From: Gemmatimonadota bacterium | Lineage (GTDB): Bacteria > Gemmatimonadota > Gemmatimonadetes > Longimicrobiales > Gaopeijiaceae | Assembly (NCBI GenBank): GCA_022826005.1 | Contig: JAJDVT010000073.1 | Coordinates: forward strand, 1 to 53,915 | Length of the DNA: 53,915 nt | Direction: 5' to 3' | Shown: piece by piece, positions 43,727 through 52,517 of the stretch | Layout: each line of letters starts with the position of its first letter | How positions within the stretch are numbered: the first letter of the stretch is position 1 | Notes under the pieces: model-generated | The model's database searches: none | What the model was told of the DNA's origin: nothing | Seen by the model: only the letters and a program-made list of their open reading frames with translations | Translations under genes and position numbers: made by a program

Positions 43727-44385
43727 CGGCACCCGCCGGACCGGCCAGCAGCCAGTCCGCCTCGATCGGCGCCGACGTGGTCAGCCGCTACGTCTGGCGC
43801 GGCGCCGACTTCGGCGAGTCGATGGCTGTGCAACCCGCGTTGACCTTCGCCTTCGGGAACCTCGAAGTGGGGGCGTGGGGCTCCTATTCCATTTCCAGGT
43901 CCGGCGCGGGAGCGAACGAGAACGACCTCTGGGCCTCGTACACGGTCTCCACCGACAACGGCGCGTCCTTCACGCTCGGATTCACCGACTACTACTTCCC
44001 CTCGCCGGATGCGGCACACGGTTTCCGCAATGCCGATGCCCATACGCTGGAGATTTCCCTGGGAGTGACCGGTCCCGAGAGCTTCCCGGTATCCCTTTAC
44101 GGCGGCATGCTCGTCCATGGCGACGACGACAGCTCGGTCTACCTCGAGGCGAGCCTTCCGGTCACCGCGGTGGAAGGGGTGGATCTGGGGCTGGTGGCCG
44201 GGATGACGGCCGGGGAAAGCGGATTCTACAAAACTGATGGCGCGGCTCTGATCAATCTCGGGGTCTCCGCCGGCTCGGAGATCGAGATCACGAATTCTTT
44301 TGCGCTTCCCGTGAGCGTCTCGTGGATCGTGAATCCGGACATGGACCGGTCGTTCCTGGTGTTCGGCATGAGCCTGGCGCCGTAA
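43660..44385 (+). CDS. TorF-like putative porin
   Basis: A 241-residue exported protein: His-rich start, hydrophobic signal to about ASSQ, then SIGADVVSRYVWRGADFGESMAVQPALTF, the signature of the TorF (Gcw_chp) putative porins. Alternating strands and a short C-terminal LVFGMSLAP suggest an outer-membrane barrel. The ATG at 43660 has AAAGGAG at 43644-43650. It overlaps the end of the transglutaminase-like gene by 67 bases. It may let the substrate or product of the neighbouring system, or ammonium, cross the outer membrane; this is inference from position. Confidence 0.78.
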   Translation: MRFHHHFFHPRSFLWLPLALGLAAPAGPASSQSASIGADVVSRYVWRGADFGESMAVQPALTFAFGNLEVGAWGSYSISRSGAGANENDLWASYTVSTDNGASFTLGFTDYYFPSPDAAHGFRNADAHTLEISLGVTGPESFPVSLYGGMLVHGDDDSSVYLEASLPVTAVEGVDLGLVAGMTAGESGFYKTDGAALINLGVSAGSEIEITNSFALPVSVSWIVNPDMDRSFLVFGMSLAP

Positions 44386-44427
44386 GGAGTCGTTGGGCCC
44401 GTCCGGCATCCCGGGCAGACCCGTTGG

Positions 44428-45963
44428 TCATAACCGACGGTGATCCTGCACCAGGGACTTCAGCAACCCTGCGATCATGAGCAGCAGCACGACGCTCACG
44501 GGCAGGGCGGCGGCCATCGCGGCGGTCTGCAGGGCCTGAAGGCCATCGGCGAGCAGCAGCACGGCGGCCACCACCCCTATTCCCAGGCCCCAGACGATGC
44601 GGAAGCGGCGCGGGGGATGGGCGTCCCCCATGCTCAATAGCGTGGTGATGACCAGCGTGCCGGAGTCCGAGGATGTAACAAACCACGTCGCAAGCAGGAG
44701 GGTGGCCAGGGCGGACATGGTCCAGGTCAGCCAGCCGATGTCGCTCAACCGGTCGATGGTCCCGTAGAGCGCGGCCTCGTAGCTCCCGTCCCGCACCAGA
44801 TCGATGATCCCGGCGGTGCCGGCGCCGCCCGCCGCGTTGAGCTCCAGGTGGATGGCGTTGCCGCCGAAGATCCCGATCCACACCAGCGCCAGGGCGGTCG
44901 GGACAAGCAACACGCCCACGACGAATTCGCGCAGGGTGCGCCCGCGCGAGATGCGGGCGATGAACATGCCGACGAAGGGCGCCCACGAGATCCACCATCC
45001 CCAGTAGAAGATGGTCCAGATGTTCTGCCAGGCGGCGTGCCCCGGATCATCGGCGATCCAGAACCCCATGGGCAGTGCGTGCCACAGGTATTCTCCGAAG
45101 GAAGTGGCGACGAATCCCGGCAGCCACGTACCGGGGCCGAGGAAGAGGAAACAGCCCAGCAGGATGATGCTCAGTACGATGTTCCACTCCGACAGGATGC
45201 GGATCCCGCGGCTCACGCCGGATACGGCGGATAGCGTGGCCGCGAGCGAGATTGCCGCGATCAGCACAACCTGCGTGACGATCCCCGGATCCACGCCGGC
45301 CAGGAAGTTGAGTCCGGCGGCCATCTGGCTGACGCCGAGCCCCAGGGTGGTCGCGATCCCGAAAACCCCGCCGAACACCGCCAGCAGGTCCACCGTGTCG
45401 CCGACGGGCCCGTAGATCCGGTCGCCGATCAAGGGATGCAGGGCGGACCGCAACGTCAGCGGCAGCTTCCTGCGGAACCCGAAATAGGCCAGGCACAGCC
45501 CGACCAGGACGTAGACGGCCCAGCCGTGCAGGCCCCAGTGGAAGAACACGACCCGCATGGCGTGGGCGGCGCGCCGCTCGTCCAGGGACACGGCGCCGGC
45601 GAGGTCGGCCAGGGGATTGTTCGGGTAGCCCGCGCTCTGGCTGTTGTCGAAGTAGAAAAGGGGTTCGGAGATTGAGAAGAAGAGCAGCCCGATCCCCACA
45701 CCCGCGGAAAACAGCATGGCGAGCCAGGAGGACGTGCGGAATTCCGGCCTGGAATCGTCGTCGCCGAGCCGGATCCTTCCGAAGCGGCTGCACGCCAGGC
45801 AAAGGCAGGCGAAGAGGCAGGCGCAGACGGCCAGGATGTAGTACCAGTCCAGCGTCCCTTCGATCCAGCCACGGATGCGCCCGAAGGCGGCGCCCGCGGC
45901 GTCCACGTCCCGGATGGCGACGAGGACGAAAACCAGGACGAAGCCCTTGGCGGCGAGTGCCAT
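44428..45963 (-). CDS. BCCT family betaine/carnitine/choline-type transporter
   Basis: A membrane protein of at least 511 residues with twelve hydrophobic helices. Family marks are ISEPLFYFDNS, the FFHWGLHGWAVYVLVGLCLAYF helix and the tryptophan-rich WGWWISWAPFVGMFIARISRGRTLREF. BCCT carriers import trimethylated ammonium compounds such as glycine betaine with Na+ or H+. ATG 45963 is listed, but an in-frame TTG at 46032 would add KGLNPT, which resembles the usual BCCT N-terminus, so the true start may be there. Convergent with the TorF-like porin gene. Confidence 0.9.
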   Translation of the reverse strand: MALAAKGFVLVFVLVAIRDVDAAGAAFGRIRGWIEGTLDWYYILAVCACLFACLCLACSRFGRIRLGDDDSRPEFRTSSWLAMLFSAGVGIGLLFFSISEPLFYFDNSQSAGYPNNPLADLAGAVSLDERRAAHAMRVVFFHWGLHGWAVYVLVGLCLAYFGFRRKLPLTLRSALHPLIGDRIYGPVGDTVDLLAVFGGVFGIATTLGLGVSQMAAGLNFLAGVDPGIVTQVVLIAAISLAATLSAVSGVSRGIRILSEWNIVLSIILLGCFLFLGPGTWLPGFVATSFGEYLWHALPMGFWIADDPGHAAWQNIWTIFYWGWWISWAPFVGMFIARISRGRTLREFVVGVLLVPTALALVWIGIFGGNAIHLELNAAGGAGTAGIIDLVRDGSYEAALYGTIDRLSDIGWLTWTMSALATLLLATWFVTSSDSGTLVITTLLSMGDAHPPRRFRIVWGLGIGVVAAVLLLADGLQALQTAAMAAALPVSVVLLLMIAGLLKSLVQDHRRL

Positions 45964-46060
45964 GGTGGGATTCAGCCCCTTCCACGGCCCATCCTTCGCC
46001 CGGGCCCGCCGGTGTCGCGCGTCGCTCGTCAACTGGACGCCCGGGTCGGTCGCCGTGCCG

Positions 46061-46642
46061 CTAACGCCGCAGTCCGGATTCGCCCGACCCGGAGACTTCG
46101 AACCCGATCCACATCCCCGTGACCGCAGTGGCCGGGACCGCACAGACGAGCGCGTACTCGCCGGCCTCCGAGGCGACGAACGTGATGCTCTCGGTTCCGT
46201 CGGCAGGCGCGGTTGCCTCCGACATCGAGGTGGCGTTGGAGGTGACGGCACCGTCGAACACGGGCGAGGCGTCCTCGAAGATGGGCGGGTAGCTCGCCGC
46301 TGTTGCGAGCACCCCGATGCTGTGGTAGTGGACGGGATCCCGATTCTCGAAGTTGACCGTGACGGTGTATCCGACGGGAACCACGACGGTGGCCTCGCCG
46401 TTCGCGTAGCCATGGAAGTTCCAGCGGTTGTTCGCGTCGGTCGCGCCCGCTACGAGGGTGACGGAGACCGTACGCGCAGCGTCGTCCACCGAGATCCAGT
46501 CCGCGGGCATCGCTTCCGAACCCGCAGGGTCCGGCGGCGTGGCGGGGTCGGGCGCGGATCCGGGTTGGTCGCCATCCTCACCGCTCCCGCATCCGAGGAG
46601 AGCGGCGGCGCACAGCGTCAATACCGTTGATTGAGTCGACAT
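46061..46642 (-). CDS. cupredoxin-like (sulfocyanin-type) lipoprotein with a missing copper ligand
   Basis: A 193-residue lipoprotein (LLGC, lipidated Cys18) with a Pro/Asp-rich linker and a cupredoxin domain from about 58 to 185. WNFHGYANGEATVVVPVGY and NRDPVHYHSIGVL with His107 give the first copper-site block. The C-terminal block reads CAVPATAVTGMW: Cys167 and Met177 are kept, but the position of the second histidine (normally CxVPGHAxxGMW) is Thr172. Without it a normal blue copper site is unlikely. It is adjacent to a thioredoxin-like lipoprotein gene, only two bases downstream. Confidence 0.82.
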   Translation of the reverse strand: MSTQSTVLTLCAAALLGCGSGEDGDQPGSAPDPATPPDPAGSEAMPADWISVDDAARTVSVTLVAGATDANNRWNFHGYANGEATVVVPVGYTVTVNFENRDPVHYHSIGVLATAASYPPIFEDASPVFDGAVTSNATSMSEATAPADGTESITFVASEAGEYALVCAVPATAVTGMWIGFEVSGSGESGLRR

Positions 46643-46644
46643 CC

Positions 46645-48876
46645 CTATTCCCCCTCGTCCTCGCGCAGCGCCTCTACGCGCCACGAGAATTCCTCGTCGA
46701 GCTTCAGCGCCGTGCCGACCTGAACGAACTGGACGTAGCCGTCGCGGTCGACGAACCACGTGGTGGGCCAGGCTCTGACGGCGGCGCGTTCGGCGTAGCC
46801 GTCGTCGACCAGCACCGTGAAGTCGTAGTTGTTCTTCGAGAGGAAGTCCTCGATGATCTCGTTCGTTTCGTCGTTGCTGATCGAGAATACCTGCACTTCC
46901 GGGTCTTCCCGGTAGCGTTCGTCGAACTCCTGGTACTCGGGCAGCTCGACGATACAGGGGCCACACCACGTCCCCCAGAAATGCAGCACCGCGACCTTGC
47001 CCTCCAGGTCCGCCGAGTTGACCATCTCGCCGTCCAGCCGCGCGAGTTCGAACGGCTCGTACGTGTCGGCTGTCTCCACGCGCGACTCCAGGATGCGCTC
47101 GTGCCGCCGGACCCGGTCCCGTTCGTCGAGCGTCGCGAGGTACTCCTCGATCCCCTCGCGGCTCCCGTTGCGGCGCTCGTACAGCGCCTCCAGAGCAGTC
47201 TCATTCGGATTCTCGCCGCGGCTGGCTCCGAATCCGGCGATGTAGGAATCTTCGGCCTGGTCCAGCCAGGCGGTCGCGGCCTCGCCGTCCCCGTTCTCAT
47301 TGGCGTCGGCGGCCAACTGCTCGTACACCTGCCCGAGATGGTATCTCGCGTTCCGGTCGTAGGCCGAGATGGCCAGCGCCCGTTCCAGCGTGTGACGCCC
47401 GTCTTCCGTGCGGCCGGCCTTGAAATGGGCCCAGCCGATCACGTCGTAGATGCCGCTGAGAGTACCCCGGAGGGCATCATCCCACTCGCCCTCGGTATCG
47501 AAGAAGCTGCGTGCACCCTCCAGGTTCTCGAATACCCGGGGTGCACCTGCACGTATGATATCGGCTGCTTCCAGGGGGTACGGCGTGTGATCGATCATGG
47601 CCAGCGGGGCGCTCCCGAACGTGATGTGGGGATTCAGGCGTTCGTACTCCGCCATGCCGCGGATGGCCTCCGCCAGCTCCTCGGCCGGGACGGGGTCCAT
47701 CGACCTGAGCGCAGAGAACAGGTTGAGGTAGGCCTCGCCCTTGAAGCTGTCGTCGTAGAGCCCTCCGGCCAGGTAGTCGTTTACGGCGTCCCGGATGGCT
47801 TCTTGCTGGGCGCGGTATTCGGGGGAGTCCCTGCCGTGCTCGTCGAAGACGTCCGAGAGCTCTTCGCGCGCCGCGCGCATCTCGTTGCGGCGCACCCACG
47901 ACGCGTGATAGCCGTCGGGGTCGATTTCCACGATCCGGGCGTCGAGTTCGGCCGCTCGCTCCTCGTCCTCCATCTGCCGGTACATGGAAGCCATGCTCTG
48001 CAGGCCCTCGACGGTTTCCGGGCTCGCGTCACGGTATGCCGCCATGCTGGCTTCCACGGCTGGACGCCGCTCCTCCCGGGGGAGGATGTCCGACATCCAC
48101 AGACCACGCCAGTGCTGCCCCCGCACCTCCGCCGATCCCGGCGCCAGTTCGAGAGCCGCCTCCATCAGGGAGGTCCACTCGTCCATGTGGCGGTCGTTGT
48201 ACGCTTCGTTCGCGAGCCTCGTGTATCCGAGCACATGGTCCGGGAACCGTTCCTTGAAATCCGCCCATGTCGCCCGCATGGAGTCCGCCCAGGTCGGATC
48301 TTCCAGCTCATAGCGGGCCTGCGACTCGATCTCGGCCTCCATGCGCAGGACCTCCGGCCATCCGCGGGTCTCTTCGTCGAGTGATGCGAGGAATTCGCGC
48401 GCCGCCTCGAAATCGGCCCGCATGAGCGCCCGCAGGTAGAGGAAGGCGAACTCCGGCTGTGGCGAGGCCTCCCACGCCCCGCGGACGATTTCGTGCGCGG
48501 TCTCCGCCTCGCCGGCAGCGAAATGTGCGTAGGCCCTGGTGTAGAGACCCCAGGGATTCTCGGGATCGTCGGCCAGGATCGCGTCAGCCTGCTCGTGCAC
48601 CTCCCTGGAGAACCCCCAGCCGACGAGCTGGTAGGCATAGAGCGCGCGCAGTTCCGCGTCGTGCGGCGCGCGGGCGACCCACTCGTCGCCGAAGAGCTTG
48701 CCGGCTTCGAAGGTGCGGAGCCGCCGGTGGTCCCGAAGCTCGGCCTTCGCGGCGTCGAGTTCCTCGGGGGTGTGGTCGGCAGGCGCGCCGCCGCCCTCGC
48801 AGGCGCCAAGGACCAGGAGAACCCCGACGAATAGTAGTCCGATTCTGCGACGGGATGGACGGGAACGCTGCGGCAT
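46645..48876 (-). CDS. TPR-containing thioredoxin-like (TlpA-type) lipoprotein
   Basis: A 743-residue lipoprotein with lipobox LVLGAC (Cys26). Residues 30-590 are helical and acidic with TPR-like repeats (for example AYAHFAAGEAETAHEIVRGAWEASPQ and AHFKAGRTEDGRHTLERAL). The C-terminal TlpA/thioredoxin domain from about 600 has the redox site WCGPC at 637-641 and the cis-Pro in AWPTTWFVD. It should act as a periplasmic or surface thiol reductant or bridge former, with the TPR part holding partners. ATG 48876 is chosen because GGAGGTG lies six bases before it. A TATAGG -10-like sequence lies at 48919-48924. Partners and substrate unknown. Confidence 0.85.
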   Translation of the reverse strand: MPQRSRPSRRRIGLLFVGVLLVLGACEGGGAPADHTPEELDAAKAELRDHRRLRTFEAGKLFGDEWVARAPHDAELRALYAYQLVGWGFSREVHEQADAILADDPENPWGLYTRAYAHFAAGEAETAHEIVRGAWEASPQPEFAFLYLRALMRADFEAAREFLASLDEETRGWPEVLRMEAEIESQARYELEDPTWADSMRATWADFKERFPDHVLGYTRLANEAYNDRHMDEWTSLMEAALELAPGSAEVRGQHWRGLWMSDILPREERRPAVEASMAAYRDASPETVEGLQSMASMYRQMEDEERAAELDARIVEIDPDGYHASWVRRNEMRAAREELSDVFDEHGRDSPEYRAQQEAIRDAVNDYLAGGLYDDSFKGEAYLNLFSALRSMDPVPAEELAEAIRGMAEYERLNPHITFGSAPLAMIDHTPYPLEAADIIRAGAPRVFENLEGARSFFDTEGEWDDALRGTLSGIYDVIGWAHFKAGRTEDGRHTLERALAISAYDRNARYHLGQVYEQLAADANENGDGEAATAWLDQAEDSYIAGFGASRGENPNETALEALYERRNGSREGIEEYLATLDERDRVRRHERILESRVETADTYEPFELARLDGEMVNSADLEGKVAVLHFWGTWCGPCIVELPEYQEFDERYREDPEVQVFSISNDETNEIIEDFLSKNNYDFTVLVDDGYAERAAVRAWPTTWFVDRDGYVQFVQVGTALKLDEEFSWRVEALREDEGE

Positions 48877-49017
48877 CGCGCACCTCCGGGACAGGGGAAT
48901 GCAACTCGGCGACTTAAACCTATATGATGCGCGAGTCTCACGAGAAAGGTTCCTCGCCCGAGCGCGCCCGCGCGTCGTCGCGACTCTCGTGCTCTGCACC
49001 AGCACGTTGCGCAGACG

Positions 49018-50313
49018 TCAGTTCGCCGGCGGGCTTGCTACCTTCCCGGCGAAGAGGATGGTGCCCGACAGGCGCTCCCGGATGAAGAAGAGGAAGGGCC
49101 GGTCGGCGCGAACGGCCGGAGGGGCGCTTTCCACCACCGTGACCGCGGTCGCGGCGGCCGCCTCGGTGCCTTCTTCGTTGACCTCCACCCAGGACTTCTG
49201 CTTCACGCTGGATATCCGCAGGCCGCCGACCGGCGAGAGTCTTGAGAGATCCGCCCGATGATCGAAGGCGTCGACCATGCCCAGGGCGGCCAGGTCGTCG
49301 TTCAACTTGCGTTCGTAGGCCATGCGGAAGCGCGGGAGGAAGACTTCGATATCGGTTTCGCGGAAGCTGTCCGCGAGATCCTGCCAATCCGCGGCGTCGA
49401 GGGATGCGGCGAGGTCGTCCACGCTCACGTCCGGCTGTGGAACGAGGACGGTCATGGAAAACGCGCGGCCCCCGTACGGCAGGTCCACGGCCTGGAACCG
49501 GCCGTTCTCCCGGTAGGGGAGGTCTCGCCGCATGGTCATGAGCGGCACCGTTTGCGTGGACCCGTTGTCGAGGTGGAAGGGTTCGTTTCGCGTGTCGGAC
49601 GGTTCGAACCGGAAGGTCCAGGGGCCCTTGAAGTAGATCGCGTTGATCAGATACATGACGACATCGCCGGGAATCACGGCGGGAACGATGTCCTCGATTC
49701 GGCCCCTCGTCGCGTCCTGGACCCAACCGTTGATCCGGCCGGACGCGGAAGGATTCGCGAAATCGAGCTCCGCCACCTCGGCGTCGAAGGTCTCGCGCAC
49801 GGCGGCCAGGAAGTCCGCGTGTACCGGGAAGCCCTGGCGGGTCCAGACGGAGTTCCCCACCGCGGTCTCCACCGAGGGATCGAGGCCGACGAGAAGCTCC
49901 AGCAGGGACTCGTAGGCGGCGTTGATCTCTTCCTCGGCGAGGCCCCCGAACCCCAGCACGTCGCGCATCTGGCTCCAGGTCTCGCCCGCGGCTCCGTTCA
50001 TCGTCATTCCGAGCGCCATGGACGCCGAGAGAGGCGAAAGGAAGAGGTTTTCGCCGGGGCGGCTGGCCTGCGCGAGGAGGCCGAAGGCGAACTGGTTGCT
50101 CGCCCCGATTACTTCGACCTCCGCGGCGCTCAAGGCACGCGGTAGCCGAGTGATCTCGTCCACGCCGTCGGACGGACCGGTGGGCAACCATCCGCATCCG
50201 GCTGTGGCGAGCAGGAGCAGGGTCCCGGGAATGGAGAAGCCGAGGCGGACCGCGGCCGCAGGGGCGAGGTCGGGCGGATATGGAGGTTCAGGTCTGGTCA
50301 TTGCCGTTCCCAA
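49018..50313 (-). CDS. serpin-family protease inhibitor, lipoprotein
   Basis: A 431-residue serpin with an N-terminal lipoprotein signal (LLLLATAGC, Cys40), so probably anchored on the outer membrane. Serpin blocks are clear: NQFAFGLLAQ, NLFLSPLSASMALGMTMNGA, INGWVQDATRGRI, NAIYFKGPW and the C-terminal RPFLFFIRE. The hinge of the reactive loop at 380-389 (EEGTEAAAAT) is the small-residue type of inhibitory serpins. Aligning the C-terminal side (SxPP) puts P1-P1' at Glu395-Ser396, one residue earlier than in alpha-1-antitrypsin. Bacterial serpins are uncommon. The true start may be the second ATG, four codons in. Confidence 0.92.
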   Translation of the reverse strand: MGTAMTRPEPPYPPDLAPAAAVRLGFSIPGTLLLLATAGCGWLPTGPSDGVDEITRLPRALSAAEVEVIGASNQFAFGLLAQASRPGENLFLSPLSASMALGMTMNGAAGETWSQMRDVLGFGGLAEEEINAAYESLLELLVGLDPSVETAVGNSVWTRQGFPVHADFLAAVRETFDAEVAELDFANPSASGRINGWVQDATRGRIEDIVPAVIPGDVVMYLINAIYFKGPWTFRFEPSDTRNEPFHLDNGSTQTVPLMTMRRDLPYRENGRFQAVDLPYGGRAFSMTVLVPQPDVSVDDLAASLDAADWQDLADSFRETDIEVFLPRFRMAYERKLNDDLAALGMVDAFDHRADLSRLSPVGGLRISSVKQKSWVEVNEEGTEAAAATAVTVVESAPPAVRADRPFLFFIRERLSGTILFAGKVASPPAN

Positions 50314-50466
50314 TCGTCCATTGAACGGTAGCCCGGCGGGGGGGCGGGGTCCAGCGGACCGCGACTATTGCCGGTGAAACGGGTGATGGCTAGCGTATAT
50401 CCGAAGGTTCTCGAACTTGCCCGTGCAGCGCTGGAGTTCACATGTCTACGTTCGTGATGGTTCGTC

Positions 50467-50945
50467 GTGTCCAGGTACCGGACACCCAGGCGTGCGGACC
50501 TCTCACAGCACTTCCTGCGGAGCAGGTCGCTTGCGGCCAGCCTGATCGCCCAGGCTCCCGTCCAACGAAACGATCTGGTCGTCGAGATCGGACCGGGCCG
50601 TGGTATCCTCACTCGAGAACTGGCGCGCCGTTGCCGTGAGGTCGTAGCGGTAGAGTTCGACGGAGCGCTGTCCGAGGCGCTTCGCACGCGCTTCCTGAGC
50701 GACGACCGCGTCACGATCGTGAGATCCGACTTCCTGCGTTTTCGGCTGCCCGGTGTCCCCTACAAGGTCGTGGGAAACATTCCGTTCAATCTGACCGCGG
50801 CCATCGTCCGGCGGCTGGTCCAGGCCGATTCTCCGCCGCAGGACGCCTGGCTCGTGGTCCAGCGCGAAGCGGCCGAACGGTTTGCCGGCAGCCCCCATTC
50901 GCGCGAGACCCTGCGATCGCTGCTGCTCAAGCCATGGTGGCAGAA
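50467..50945 (+). pseudogene. truncated Erm/KsgA-type rRNA adenine methyltransferase
   Basis: The first 159 codons encode the SAM-binding half of an rRNA adenine N6-methyltransferase: LSQHFLRSRSLAASLIA, VVEIGPGRGILTREL, VAVEFDGAL, the catalytic NIPFNLTAAIVRRL and the helical SRETLRSLLLKPWW. Family resemblance then stops abruptly at about 50943, and the following codons are simply the antisense of an integrase gene region. The RNA-binding C-terminal part is missing and is not found elsewhere in the window. The start is GTG 50467. It is probably inactive. Such enzymes protect ribosomes from macrolide-type drugs or act as housekeeping dimethyltransferases; the C-terminal loss prevents a firm choice. 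Confidence 0.75.
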
Positions 50946-50983
50946 GCCTCCAATCTGTGATCCTGTTGTGAGGGTGTCACTTA

Positions 50984-51007
50984 CGGGATTCGGAGATCCG
51001 ATTCCCG
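50984..51007. repeat. inverted repeat downstream of the integrase gene
   Basis: The 24 bases fold as CGGGA, T-T mismatch, TCGG, loop AGAT, CCGA, T-T mismatch, TCCCG. It lies 36 bases past the integrase stop and 40 bases inside the methyltransferase breakpoint. It could be the integrase terminator or part of the attachment region. Confidence 0.5.
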
Positions 51008-51042
51008 CTGTTCGGTTCCCGCTGATTGGATCAGACGCCACC

Positions 51043-52191
51043 CTACCGGGGACGGCTGTCCAGACCCGTCCTGAGCTGTACTTCGTCGGTGTGCTGGTAA
51101 CACCGGAGGACGGTCTGGGCCTCCTTCCAGCCACCGAGATCGCAGAGCACCTTGAGGGGCAGGCCCATGAGGTCGGTCGCGAACTTCCGCCGCAGCGAGT
51201 GCCAGCCTCTCCCGCGTTTGGGCTCCAGCCCCGCCCGCCTCTCGGCGGACTTCCACCAGGCGGCCGCCTGCGGGCGGCGGACGCACATCGAGGGATCCCG
51301 CGGCGTGGACAGCACCGGCGTGTCTCCGGCCCCGCGACTGTGGCTCCGCGCCTCCTCCAAGGCTCGGATCGCCTCGGCGGTGACGGGCGTTCGGTGCTCG
51401 TATCCAGTCTTCTCGTGCTCGGCGCGCCAGAGGATGGTCTGGTCCTCGAAGTCGATGTCGCACCAGCGGAGCTTGCGGATGGCACCGATGCGGTGCCCGG
51501 TCTCGTGTGCGAGCACGAGAGCCACGCGAAAGCGCCAGTCGATTTCGGCGGATACCCGGAGCAGGGCCTCGTATTCTGCCTGAGAGAGCACCACCCGGGT
51601 CGGGTTCTTCTCCCTGGGCACCCTCAGGCCCTTCAAAGGGTTGGAGTCGAGGAGAAGCCCTCCCGCCTCGTTCCGCGACCGTGCGGCCCAGTTCAGGACC
51701 GCCAACAGGAACCTCAGGTTCCGCTCGACCGTGCGGTCGGACACAGGAAGGCCGCTCAGTCCGCACCTGCCCTCCCGCCGCGCCCGGATGAACCGGTCCC
51801 AGTCACGCTGGGAAAGTGTTGCGGGCTTCCGGTCCTTTCCGAAGAACCGGAGGAACATCTCCGATGCCGCCTGGTCGTATTTCTGGGAGCGCTCGCCCTT
51901 GGTGGGCGTAACCTCCTCACCGTAGATGTCAAGAAGCCCTCCCAGCGTGAGCGGCTCGGGCTCGGCTTCCGCGTTGCTGTTGGGCGCGTCGATGAACCCT
52001 GCGGCGAACTGATCCGCCTGCCTCTTCGCGCGCGCCCAGTCGCGGTGCTTGAGCGACCGGGTGCGCCTGCGCCCGTTCTCTCGCCACTCGATCTGGAAGA
52101 TGCCGGTCCTCGGGTCGGGGAACACCCTCACCCGGTTCCGGCCCCATTCGCCGGCGCCGTAGGAGCGCCGGCTTCGTTTCGTGCGTGCCAT
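51043..52191 (-). CDS. tyrosine recombinase / integrase
   Basis: A 382-residue phage-type integrase. A basic N-terminus and a beta arm-binding region (RVFPDPRTGIFQIEWRENGRRRTRSL) precede a core-binding domain (about 85-185) and a catalytic domain with Arg234, Lys261, His331 and Arg334 (HSLRR), Trp355 in GGW (replacing the usual His) and the nucleophile Tyr365. All catalytic positions are filled, so it may be active. ATG 52191 has GAGAGGGGAA about seven bases upstream; the longer open frame is not protein-like. It is transcribed towards the broken methyltransferase gene, as expected for an integrase beside its attachment site. Confidence 0.9.
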   Translation of the reverse strand: MARTKRSRRSYGAGEWGRNRVRVFPDPRTGIFQIEWRENGRRRTRSLKHRDWARAKRQADQFAAGFIDAPNSNAEAEPEPLTLGGLLDIYGEEVTPTKGERSQKYDQAASEMFLRFFGKDRKPATLSQRDWDRFIRARREGRCGLSGLPVSDRTVERNLRFLLAVLNWAARSRNEAGGLLLDSNPLKGLRVPREKNPTRVVLSQAEYEALLRVSAEIDWRFRVALVLAHETGHRIGAIRKLRWCDIDFEDQTILWRAEHEKTGYEHRTPVTAEAIRALEEARSHSRGAGDTPVLSTPRDPSMCVRRPQAAAWWKSAERRAGLEPKRGRGWHSLRRKFATDLMGLPLKVLCDLGGWKEAQTVLRCYQHTDEVQLRTGLDSRPR

Positions 52192-52517
52192 CGTTCGATT
52201 CCCCTCTCGATTGATGGACTGCACGATCTGCGCAACGGAATCTCGCTTGACGACGGCGGCTTGACCAGTGCGGCATCCGTCCCGGTAGCGTCTCGCAAGC
52301 GATGGAGGAGCACCTGCCGGAGGCCGTTTCGCATCCGGGATCGCACCGGACGCCCTGGGACCATGGCCCGCGGACGCGACTTGACGGCGTCGAAGGCGCT
52401 CTCCCGATTTCTCTCGCCAGTCACCATCAGCCCTTGCTCCCCACCACTGAGTCCGGGTCCTTCCGCAGGAGCGGCTACCCCGATGTACAGCAAGGCCCGC
52501 GACCAACGGCGAACCCG
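52192..52517. other. 326-bp region between integrase and the divergent unknown gene
   Basis: The only open frames are not protein-like. I see no clear promoter pair or operator; TTGACG occurs near 52255 and again near 52380 without a matching -10 box. It may hold the regulatory region of the element. Confidence 0.4.

Noticed and set aside
50391-50440. GGTTCTCGAACTTG considered as a tRNA T-arm
   Set aside because: No acceptor, D or anticodon arms can be drawn around it.
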